The notes below the pieces were generated by a model that had not been told where the DNA came from, made no database searches, and worked only from the letters and a program-made list of their open reading frames with translations. 64,000 bases of DNA, taken from positions 25,671 to 89,670 of the forward strand of contig CAWHOW010000031.1 in NCBI GenBank assembly GCA_963831005.1. Direction: 5' to 3'. Numbering within the stretch: position 1 is the first letter of the stretch; each line of letters opens with the position of its first letter. Shown here piece after piece: positions 50,163-57,887 of the stretch. The stretch is from CAWHOW01 sp963831005 (lineage in GTDB: Bacteria; Bacteroidota; Bacteroidia; Bacteroidales; CG2-30-32-10). The position numbers and the translations under genes were made by a program.

Positions 50163-52373
50163 ATTTTAGTATTTTTAATCCTGTTAAACTCTTCTCTTAA
50201 TTCTATGCATGCCTGAGCACAAATGTTTTCTAGTCTGTAGAACCATGTCAGGTATTCCATCTGTCTGATGCTGTGTGCTTGCATATTCCTGTACTTTTTT
50301 TGCCATATTTTCAAAATCTATGCTGATACCCATTATTGAAAATGAAGGAATCATTTTATGCACTGCCGATATATAATGAATTCCAGTCCTTATCATGCAA
50401 GCCTTGTTTCATTGCGTTAATCAGTGGAGGAGTTTGTTCCAGGTAAAGTGAGATCATTTCCATCATCAGTGCCGGATTTGATTTTGTCGGTGGAGTTAAA
50501 TAAGTCCAGGTCAATACACTTTAACTTTTTATTTGTATTGCTCCCATTATCTTTTTCGTCATGAATTTTTGTCAGTGTCGGTTTCTTTACCAACCCAACT
50601 ATTTTACTGTACAATAATCTTTCGTCAACGGGCTTAGCAATATAATCATTCATGCCAACAGATTTGCATTTTGCTAGATCAACAGTAGTTACATCGGCAG
50701 TTAATGCAATAATAGGTATTTTGGATTTTAATATATTGCGTATGTAATCAGTTGCTTCAAATCCATTCATTTCGGGCATCTGCAAATCCATCAAAATAAT
50801 ATCATAAGATTTGATTTTCAGTTTTTCGATAGCTATTTTTCCATTGGCTGCAATATCGCGTTCAAAGCCGAAATCATCCAATAATGTTTTCATCAGTAAT
50901 TGATTAAGTGCAATATCTTCAACCACCAACACTTTTATGTTTTTAATTTCCGTATCCGTTTCCGCTATTTCTGTTTCTGATATCGCTTCATCATTTGTTT
51001 TCAGGAAATTTAATATAAAACTAAAAGTGGAACCTTCTCCGTTTTACTTTTTACGCTAATAGCTTCCGCCTTGAGGTTCTACCAATTGTTTAACAATGGA
51101 AAGTCCTAAGCCCGTTCCACCATATAGTCTTGAAGTTCCGCTGGATGCCTGCTGGAAATTTTCAAAAATACTGCTCAGTTTATTTTCCGCTATGCCAATC
51201 CCGGTATCCGCAACTGCAAATTCAATAGTTACTTTCTCTTCATCCTCATGCAACAAATGTGACACTTACTGTAATTTTTCCTTTTGTTGTAAACTTTACT
51301 GCATTACTTACTAAGTTTAAAATAATCTGATGCAAACGTACAGGATCACCAATCAGCACTTCAGGGATTTTATTGTCGTATTCTTTAACTAATTCTAGAT
51401 TCTTTTCCTGAATCTTTGTCTCAAATAAATGAAGCATGGCCGAAATGGATAAGGCCATTTTGAAAGGTGTTTGCTCAAACGCCATTTTTCCCGCATCTAC
51501 TTTTGCCAGGTCAAGTATGTCGTTAATGAGTACGATTAATGCATCGCCACTCATTTTTATTGCTGTTAAATATTCTTTTTGTTTTGCTGTAAGTTCTGTT
51601 TTCAACACCACTTTTGTAAATCCTATGATCGCATTCATCGGCGTACGGATTTCATGACTCATATTCGATAAAAATTGCTGTTTTGCTTTCACTGCAATTT
51701 CTGCGATTCGTGTGGCGCTTTCGGCTTTGCTTTTTGCTTCTTCGGCAATTCCTGTTGCCATCTCTGCAATCACAATTGCCTCTGTCATTTCTTTTTCAAT
51801 TCTTTTTTGCTCTGTAATATCTCTTGCCACTACCACAGCGCCAAGCACATTCCCTTTTTCATCTTTATAAACAGACCCGTTAAATAATACATCAGTAAAC
51901 TTACCATCACTTATGGTTAGTGGATAATTTGCCACAAAGCCTTTTGCAAAAATCTCCTGATAAACTTCACGCGCTTTTTGTTGCTCGGTAAAATAATCAA
52001 AGAAGTCAGTACCTGTAAGTTCTTCCCGCGTCATTTCAGTAATGTTAGCAAATGCCTCATTCATATCAGTGATCTTGCCTTCTGCGCTGATGGTAACCAA
52101 TGGGTCAAGACTGGCTTCTATCAGACTACGGGCATAATTAGCAATCCTTAACTCTGCTGCCCTTTTTTCTTTTTCTTTATTTTGAAAGGCAAGTTCTTTA
52201 TTAGCAATGATTAACTCTGCAGCACGTTTTCCTTTTTCTTTATTTTGAAATACAAGTTCTTTGTTAGCAATGATTAATTCTGCGGCACGTTTTCCTTTCT
52301 CTTTGTCTTGAAAGGCAATTTCTTTGCGAGCAATTACTAACTCCTCTTTATCCGATTTTTTTATTTTCGCCAT
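50159..52373 (-). pseudogene. PAS-HisKA-HATPase-receiver-HPt hybrid kinase, multiply frameshifted
   Basis: The order from the N-terminus is: a coiled coil of three 21-residue repeats (IANKELVFQNKEKGKRAAELI type), a PAS domain, HisKA (SNMSHEIRTPMNAIIGF), HATPase (NLVSNAVKF; ADTGIGI; GGTGLGLSIVKQLV), a receiver (VVEDIALNQ, acceptor IILMDLQMPEMNG) and an HPt domain (SAVHKMIPSFSIMG). Reading it through needs frame changes near 51262, 51050, 51033, 50480, 50365 and 50230. No membrane helix is seen, so the ancestor was cytosolic. Its HPt ends in TGA overlapping the next receiver's ATG. It is related to, but not a copy of, the membrane kinase at 47418-49610. The stop-riddled state suggests decay. 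Confidence 0.83.
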
Positions 52374-52422
52374 ATTCAGTCTGTTATTTGTTATATTATA
52401 CTCGCGTAAATCTCATTTTATT

Positions 52423-52990
52423 TTAATTTCCAATGTCTTCAATTGATTTTCTCGTTTTATCATTTAATTGTTTAAAATGAGATGGGGTGAGCCCTGTAAC
52501 TTTTTTAAATTGATTGGATAAATGTGCAACGCTGCTGTAATTCATCTTCCATGCAATTTCTGTAATATTTAACTCATCATAAATAATAAATTCTTTTACC
52601 CTTTCAATTTTATGTAGAAATGACGAATTGCTCTATACTGGTTCCCTGTACTTCTGAAAACAAATTTGCCAGGTAAGTATAATCATGATTTAGTTTTTCA
52701 CTTAAATAATCTGAAAAATTTACTTTTATCATTTCATCTGAATGATGAACCATTTCAATAATTGCATTTTTTATTTTTTCAATCAATACAGCTCTCTTAT
52801 CGTCCATTAATTCAAAGCCTGCATTAAGTAAAGCAATTTTAAGTTGCTCCCGTTGCTCTGCAGAAAGGTCTTCCATAATATCAACTTCACCTAGATCAAC
52901 TACGACGAAATGCAGTCCAAGTTTTTTCAACTCTTCTTTTACCGCCATTTTGCAGCGGTTGCTCACCATGTATTTGATGTGTAATTTCAA
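52423..52990 (-). pseudogene. AraC-type regulator, frameshifted paralog
   Basis: The N-terminal 126 codons (52990-52610) match the intact regulator at 42729-43310 (KYMVSNRCKMAVKEELKKLG; LMDDKRAVLIEKIK). The frame then ends just at the start of the DNA-binding domain, after EQFVIST. A single inserted A (transcript strand) at about 52615 accounts for this; in the other frame the text resumes HKIERVKEFIIYDELNITEIAWKMNYSSVAHLSNQFKKVTGLTPSHFKQ and stops at 52423. The HMA-like N-terminal domain with its lone Cys is conserved. It lies behind a shared 21-bp-repeat promoter, unlike the intact paralog. Confidence 0.85.
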
Positions 52991-53013
52991 ATGACTTTAT
53001 TATTTATAATAAA

Positions 53014-53083
53014 CATACAAAAGTACTCCGTTTTGTATCGTAATTATTACATAATTAATTAAATAAGTTACATAATTCACACA
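53014..53083 (-). promoter_or_regulatory. Shared 21-bp-repeat promoter (AraC-type pseudogene)
   Basis: -7 box CAAAAGTA at 53018-53025. Repeats TTACATAATT (53047) and TTACATAATT (53068), then TCACAC. The two repeats are identical here. It suggests the regulator was once autoregulated. Confidence 0.72.
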
Positions 53084-53135
53084 TTTACAAATGGGATATG
53101 CTTTTCCTGAGAATTATATTAATTGTTCTTCAGTG

Positions 53136-53504
53136 TTAAACCTCAATCAGCCATTCCATTGCATCGCCCAATGAAGTGTATGCATTAACACGAAATCCAT
53201 TATTTTCGGAGCATAGGGCAAAGAACCCCGCAAAGTCAAATCTTTCAGCCGGGCAAACAACGGCGATCTTATGATTAAATCTTTGATGAAACTTACAAAG
53301 TTCTTTCGATAGTTCCCAAAGTTCGGTCTTCGTCAATATTGAATTCACTTTTCGGGTGTCCAGTATTATTTCATGGTCATTTAAAGGACCTGCAAATAAT
53401 GCGGCATCTGTAAGCAGTTTTTTGCTTTCAGCCATATTAAGCTGTCCTTTCGGTGTAGCTTTAATGAACTCGTGTGCATGTATAATTTTGATATGTGTTG
53501 GCAT
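53136..53504 (-). CDS. STAS-like/unknown small cytosolic protein
   Basis: 122 residues with alternating strands and helices (HIKIIHAHEFIKATPKGQLNMAESKKLL, HEIILDTRKVNSILTKTELWELSKELCKF, KIAVVCPAERFDFAGFFALCSENNG, AYTSLGDAMEWL). The pattern is that of STAS/SpoIIAA-type proteins, but no conserved phospho-Ser is obvious. It starts the minus-strand block, with its own shared promoter, and is the first gene inside the right inverted repeat. Confidence 0.7.
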   Translation of the reverse strand: MPTHIKIIHAHEFIKATPKGQLNMAESKKLLTDAALFAGPLNDHEIILDTRKVNSILTKTELWELSKELCKFHQRFNHKIAVVCPAERFDFAGFFALCSENNGFRVNAYTSLGDAMEWLIEV

Positions 53505-53526
53505 CTTGATGTGAATTAATTTTCAC

Positions 53527-53597
53527 GATACAAAGGTATTTCTCTTTATACAGGTGGATGTTACACAATTAATGGAAAGAGTTACATCATTCACACA
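53527..53597 (-). promoter_or_regulatory. Shared 21-bp-repeat promoter (STAS-like gene)
   Basis: -7 box CAAAGGTA at 53531-53538 (a perfect TAnnTTTG). Repeats TTACACAATT (53561) and TTACATCATT (53582), then TCACAC. The palindrome GTGAATTAATTTTCAC spans the leader. Confidence 0.76.
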
Positions 53598-53599
53598 TG

Positions 53600-54030
53600 T
53601 AGTAAATTGAATTTGTATAGAACAAATATCAAAAAGAAATGAAATACTTTCCTAAGAACCAACGCATATAGACCCAAACGGTATTATAAAAAGCCTTCAA
53701 ATAAAGTTCGTAAGGTAAAATTTATCAAATGCCAGAGTAAGTTCTGGACACAAAAAGGTGTTTGCTATGCAAATGAATTTACCAGTAGCAAGCGCGCTAC
53801 TTAATCAACCAAAGCGTACTATATTTAAGACGCTGTTTTGAACAGAAATTTTACTGTCCGCTTAATAATTGGGATCCGTGTCCGGAATAAGTAAGAATAT
53901 ACACAAGAATATTATAGAATGTATTTGAAAAAGGTAATTGATTTTAATTTCAATGTTTATCATTTTTTTTAAAGTATTTACATTTATTATGAAAAGTTGC
54001 ATTTGATTATAAGCATTCATAATCTAAGAA
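53600..54030. other. Gene-poor spacer
   Basis: I see no supportable gene, RNA or repeat here. Short open stretches such as the one near 53720-53800 encode nothing I can recognise and are interrupted by stops; they may be eroded remains. Confidence 0.5.
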
Positions 54031-54035
54031 ATCCG

Positions 54036-54466
54036 CATGAGCTCCCTGTGCTCTTGGCACAGGGGTGAAATGCGATTATGCGAAGCATAATAAAATTCTA
54101 CTTTTGTTTAATGGTAGATATAGAAAATGACATATGGTATTGGTATCATAATATTTCAGAGTGTTATTATCACATACAGTTGACAATAAAATACCGGAAG
54201 TCATTATTTAATGCAAAAACAGAAGGAGTCATAGTCGAATCGATGAAAGGGTTTAAAGAGCGTTATGCAATAGAAATACAGACGGTTGGTTTTGATAGGA
54301 ATCATGTTCACTACTTATGTAGATTTTTGCCTAAATACTCAGGAGGGTAGAAAAATATATAGAAAAGCAAGGAAGGAAAGAAGATGTAAAGCAGCTTCGG
54401 TTATTCGATTTATGATAACGAAGACAAATTTTAGACGCCCTGCGCCAAGAGCGCAGGGTATTCACA
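54036..54466 (+). mobile_element. IS200/IS605-type element, internally deleted
   Basis: Both subterminal hairpins are visible: CCCTGTGC...GCACAGGG at 54044-54064 and CCCTGCG...CGCAGGG at 54438-54458. The loops include CTCTTGG at the left end and CCAAGA at the right end, and between them lies one damaged Y1 transposase gene. There are no terminal inverted repeats or target duplication, as expected for this class. It is about 430 bp instead of the usual 600-700 bp. The exact ends are estimates. Confidence 0.7.
54078..54415 (+). pseudogene. IS200/IS605 Y1 transposase TnpA, with internal deletion
   Basis: The first frame carries CYYHIQLTIKYRKSLF and the HUH-type metal site HVHYLC (54303-54320 area), then ends at PKYSGG. 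The shifted frame resumes with VEKYIEKQGRKEDVKQLRLFDL, the family's C-terminus, and stops at 54413-54415. The roughly 45 residues between them, which include the catalytic tyrosine helix, are gone. It cannot act on its own, but could be mobilised in trans through its intact hairpins. Start uncertain (54078 or 54111). Confidence 0.75.
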
Positions 54467-54644
54467 ATATTTCATTTTTTTTAGTGGTTTTAAAAAATAA
54501 ATCGGTATTTTTGTCATGTTTTAAAAACATATCAATTTTAAAAAAATAAGTCAATTGTAAACGTTTGTAATCGGTAATTCAAAAAAACATGTAAAAAAAT
54601 AAAATAAAATAAAAAAACGTCCCCAAAAATAGTTCAGATTTAGC

Positions 54645-54691
54645 AAAAATTTAAACTTTGTATATACTTTCTATACAAAGCTTAAATTTTT
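54645..54691. other. 20-bp-arm hairpin upstream of mob; candidate oriT (right copy)
   Basis: Arms 54645-54664 and 54672-54691 pair over 20 bp with one mismatch (AAAAATTTAAACTTTGTATA against its complement), with the 7-base loop TACTTTC. It ends 25 bp before the relaxase ATG. A nick site and transfer origin are expected in this position for MobV elements. Confidence 0.5.
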
Positions 54692-54716
54692 TAATTTTTA
54701 AAAAAGATTAAAACCT

Positions 54717-55682
54717 ATGTCATACGTCACAATAAGAGTAAAGCCAATATCTGCCGGAGCAATAAAAAGAGCAGGTATTCATAATAACAGATTGTATTCA
54801 GAATTAGGGTACGATACACCCGAGAATATAAAAATCGGACAAAGTGTCTTAAACAAAAGTTATGTTCTAATAGATGGTATTGAAACAAAAAAGTCATTGA
54901 AAGATACGATATATTATCGACTTGGAGATGCAGGAGTGCAGGAGCGAAAAAACTCCGTTATGGCGTTAGAATATGTTATGTCCGGTTCACCGGATTTTCT
55001 TCAGGCATATACTCCTTCAAAACATTTTACAAACTGTGTAAAATGTTTAGAAAAAAAACATGGAACAGAAAATATTGTAGCCATTGCCGAACATTATGAT
55101 GAGACCAACCCGCATGTACATGTTATTGTTGTTCCTATTATAAAAAAAGAGGTAAGGTGGAAGCGTTCAAAAGGTGATGGATATATAGAAGGTAAAAAAG
55201 AAGAAAATCGTCTTTGCGCCAGAGATTTTACAGGCAACCGTGACATGTTACGTAAACTACAGGATGATTATTTTGAGATGAGTTTCCCTTATGGAAAAGA
55301 ATGTGGTATAACATTAGAACGAGGCACTAAAGTTGAATATCAGACTAAGAAATATCTGAAGAAAACTTATTATGAACTGGGGTTAATAAATCAAGAGTTT
55401 GAAAAAAATAACCAGCTTGCACAAGATGCAAATCAACTGTATAAAATAGGCGAGTTAAATATTGAAGCATATAAAAAGAAATTAAAAGAGACTCAGGAAC
55501 AGAGTCAAAAATTACAGGCTCAAAAAGATAAAATGAACAGAGACCTGAATATTATTTTGGAGAAGCAAGGCAATGAAGATAGAAAGAATAACCTAATGAA
55601 AGAAGGGGGAAAAGAAATCAGGCGACAGGAAAGAAAAGATAAAGAACAAAGCAAGGGAAATGACTTTGGTCTGGGCATGTAA
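54717..55682 (+). CDS. MobV-type relaxase, right copy
   Basis: Identical in protein sequence to 315-1280 and encoded in mirror orientation. It shares the HNNR motif and the HYDETNPHVH metal motif, with the same charged C-terminal helix. Having two intact, identical copies argues that both arrived or were homogenised recently; decay would otherwise be expected for redundant relaxases. The gene is read away from the 53-kb block and towards the ferredoxin gene at 56034. Confidence 0.88.
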   Translation: MSYVTIRVKPISAGAIKRAGIHNNRLYSELGYDTPENIKIGQSVLNKSYVLIDGIETKKSLKDTIYYRLGDAGVQERKNSVMALEYVMSGSPDFLQAYTPSKHFTNCVKCLEKKHGTENIVAIAEHYDETNPHVHVIVVPIIKKEVRWKRSKGDGYIEGKKEENRLCARDFTGNRDMLRKLQDDYFEMSFPYGKECGITLERGTKVEYQTKKYLKKTYYELGLINQEFEKNNQLAQDANQLYKIGELNIEAYKKKLKETQEQSQKLQAQKDKMNRDLNIILEKQGNEDRKNNLMKEGGKEIRRQERKDKEQSKGNDFGLGM

Positions 55683-55777
55683 TAAAAAACAATTTTAAGA
55701 ACATCAATTACCCTCCCCTGTAGTTTTAATATTAACTTTTAAAGCGGGCAGGCAACAGAAAACTTAGAGCGGCGGAT

Positions 55778-55843
55778 ACTTGTGCGATGACAGATGAGAT
55801 GGTCGTGGCATGGATAGCGTTGACTTGTGCGATAAACGACCAT
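55778..55843. repeat. Direct and inverted repeats in element tail (right copy)
   Basis: ACTTGTGCGATRA occurs at 55778-55790 and 55823-55835 (45 bp apart). The arms ATGGTCGT (55799-55806) and ACGACCAT (55836-55843) are perfect complements. They lie 95 bp past the relaxase stop. The rest of 55683-56033 has no gene; it also contains a short AACGTTTT/AAAACGTT palindrome near 55909-55925. Confidence 0.5.
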
Positions 55844-56033
55844 AAGCAGGGCTTTAAAGTTTTCTATATTTTTGGTTACTTTATAAAAAAAGTAACAAGA
55901 AACTTAAACGTTTTTTGAAAACGTTAATTAGTGGAAATTACATTACTTTTGCTTATGGAATTGAGCTTTAAAATAGTCCCTGACTTCGTTCAGCAAGAAC
56001 CACTTTTCAGTGAAATTAATAATTCGTTTTTTT

Positions 56034-56582
56034 ATGGGAGAAACACAAATACCAATGCACTTTGTGAGTACTATCAGCGAAGCTGAATCTCTAATAAACA
56101 AACAACAAAGTTTCTGGGTGTCGAATTGCGGTTGCCGAGAACGCAAAGGCTCCTGCTCCCAATCTAGAATGGATGTGTGCCTTTTGTTCAGCGAAACTGT
56201 TCAATCAAGCGGTTCCGGTAAAAAGGAAATCACAAGGGAAGATGTAAATGCTATTCTTAATGACGCAAGAAACGAAAACCTTGTTGCCCGCCCTTTCCGA
56301 AACGAAGACAGGACAAGCACAGAGGGTATTTGTTTTTGCTGTAACGATTGCTGTGAATATTTCCGGAACCCTTCAGAAGCCTGCGATAAAGGCACTTTCA
56401 TAGAAAAAACAGATACCGACAGTTGCTCCGATTGCGGCGTATGCGCGGATGTATGCTATTTTAATGCACGCCTTATTGAAGATGACAAGCTTTCCGTTAT
56501 CACCGAGAATTGTTATGGATGCGGACTTTGTGTTGATATTTGCCCCGAAGCATGCATTGAAATGATTAGCCGCCTGAACTAA
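56034..56582 (+). CDS. 4Fe-4S ferredoxin-like protein with extra cysteine clusters
   Basis: 182 residues from MGETQIPMHF at 56034; an ATG 24 bp earlier is also in frame. The C-terminal half is a classic 2[4Fe-4S] ferredoxin: CSDCGVCADVC and CYGCGLCVDICPEAC. The N-terminal half has additional cysteines (CGCRERKGSC, CFCCNDCC) that could hold another cluster or metal. It probably shuttles electrons in the cytosol; its partner is not encoded nearby. It lies directly beyond the right inverted repeat, so its promoter may lie within the repeat. Confidence 0.83.
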   Translation: MGETQIPMHFVSTISEAESLINKQQSFWVSNCGCRERKGSCSQSRMDVCLLFSETVQSSGSGKKEITREDVNAILNDARNENLVARPFRNEDRTSTEGICFCCNDCCEYFRNPSEACDKGTFIEKTDTDSCSDCGVCADVCYFNARLIEDDKLSVITENCYGCGLCVDICPEACIEMISRLN

Positions 56583-56644
56583 TCTTTAACCTGATTAATT
56601 CATAAAATCTCTGTAAATCGAAAAAATATGTTGTCTCATCGAGT

Positions 56645-56765
56645 AGTCCTGAGCTTGTCGAAGGACATATCGAGATGCGACTTACTTATCTGTTCTCGAT
56701 ACGAGATTGACTTTGAAATAAGCCAATCTCTACTCGAACTGACAAGTCCTTTGTATTTGAAAACA
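56645..56765. repeat. REP-like dispersed imperfect palindrome
   Basis: Intergenic sequence with CGAGTAGTCCTGAGC, CTTGTCGAAGGACATATCGAG and later TCTCGATACGAG / CTCTACTCGAAC. Several short inverted pairs (TCGAG/CTCGA) could fold into a cloverleaf-like structure. Similar GTCCTGAGC...GTCGAAGGAC elements are common between genes of this phylum. It lies between two convergent genes. Confidence 0.55.
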
Positions 56766-56782
56766 ATCTTTAATAATTCAGG

Positions 56783-57715
56783 TTAAAATATCTTCCTGTA
56801 AATATGGCAATAAGGAGTAGTTCCTTTATTCTCGTAATACTCCTGGTGATAGTCTTCCGCTTTCCAGAAAGTCTTTGCTGGTCGTAACATAGTGGCAACC
56901 TTATAGCCTTTGCCTTCCAGTGTCTTTATAGTTTTCTCCGCAATCTCCTTTTGTTCCATTGTCCTGAAAAATATGCAGGATAAGTACTGTTCGCCAATAT
57001 CAGGCCCCTGCCCGTCAGTTTGGGCAAAATCATGCGTTTCGAAAAAATACCGGCACACCTTTTCATAGCTTACTTTGGCGGTGTCGAAGATTACCTGCAC
57101 TGCTTCAAGATGACCTGTAGTTCCCGAACAGACTTCTTTATAAGTAGGGTTGCTTTTGGTACCTCCTGTATACCCTACCGTTGTTGAAATTACTCCTTCG
57201 AGCTTGTCGAAATAATACTGGGTTCCCCAGAAACAGCCCGATGAAAATATGGCTGTATCGTGCGCCGAATTGCTTTTATCAGGTACAAATATCATAGAAA
57301 TAGAATTTACGCAATACCTCGTGTTCTTGCTGGTAAGGCCTTCGCCATAAAAAACATGACCGAGATGCGCGCCGCAGTTGGCGCAGCTTATCTCCGTCCG
57401 CTGACCATCGGCATCAAGGGTTTTTATAACAGCGCCCTTTATTTCCTCATCAAAGCTGGGCCATCCGCAGCCTGCATCAAATTTGTTCTCCGACCTGTAC
57501 AGCGGGGCGTTGCACTGTTTGCATAAATAAGTTCCTTTACCATAGAAGTTGTCATATTCGCCTGTGAAAGGCGCTTCAGTTCCTTTGTTTACAATAACCT
57601 TTGCTTCTTCGGGTGTCAGTTTGTTGTATTTCTCATTGCTTTGCATTGTATTTTGATTTTGACTGCATCCTGTGTAAAAAAGGAACAAGCTCATTATACA
57701 TGAAATTGTTCTCAT
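56783..57715 (-). CDS. msrAB: Secreted bifunctional methionine sulfoxide reductase MsrB-MsrA
   Basis: 310 residues. The lipobox-like YTGC (Cys17) directs export. The MsrB domain (about 30-145) has the zinc cysteines C65/C68 and C111/C114 and catalytic Cys135 (RYCVNS). The MsrA domain (about 153-310) opens with the active site GCFWG (Cys161). The fused enzyme reduces both stereoisomers of methionine sulfoxide in periplasmic or surface proteins. The domain order is B then A. It lies convergent with the ferredoxin gene and isolated by repeats on both sides. Confidence 0.93.
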   Translation of the reverse strand: MRTISCIMSLFLFYTGCSQNQNTMQSNEKYNKLTPEEAKVIVNKGTEAPFTGEYDNFYGKGTYLCKQCNAPLYRSENKFDAGCGWPSFDEEIKGAVIKTLDADGQRTEISCANCGAHLGHVFYGEGLTSKNTRYCVNSISMIFVPDKSNSAHDTAIFSSGCFWGTQYYFDKLEGVISTTVGYTGGTKSNPTYKEVCSGTTGHLEAVQVIFDTAKVSYEKVCRYFFETHDFAQTDGQGPDIGEQYLSCIFFRTMEQKEIAEKTIKTLEGKGYKVATMLRPAKTFWKAEDYHQEYYENKGTTPYCHIYRKIF

Positions 57716-57887
57716 AATAATTTAGATTTATTCTAAATTACATCCACAACAATCATACCTTGTCACATTTACTGGCTTATAAAAATTGTTAAGACAGGAT
57801 ATTTAATAAACCCACTGTCAATTGGGAGCAAAATTATAAACATTTTTTAGCTTTCGCAATGAGAAGTGAGTTTATCATGCGGAGAAA

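Larger units (their letters stand above)
54569..55996. repeat. Long inverted repeat, right copy (mobilizable segment)
   Basis: Reverse complement of 1-1428. The inner edge at 54569 is fixed by loss of match at 54568. The outer edge may extend past 55996, because the partner runs off the window, but it cannot pass far into the ferredoxin gene unless that gene is also duplicated. The pair faces outward: each relaxase is transcribed away from the 53-kb interior. Confidence 0.93.

Noticed and set aside
54340..54360. Programmed frameshift in the IS transposase
   Set aside because: IS200/IS605 TnpA is not made by frameshifting, and the junction also lacks about 45 conserved residues, so a deletion is the better reading.
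55943..56146. Minus-strand frame crossing the right edge of the inverted repeat
   Set aside because: It overlaps the N-terminus of the ferredoxin-like gene on the other strand, and its sequence resembles no family. Its last 17 codons would also occur at the left window edge, as expected for any frame in a repeat.
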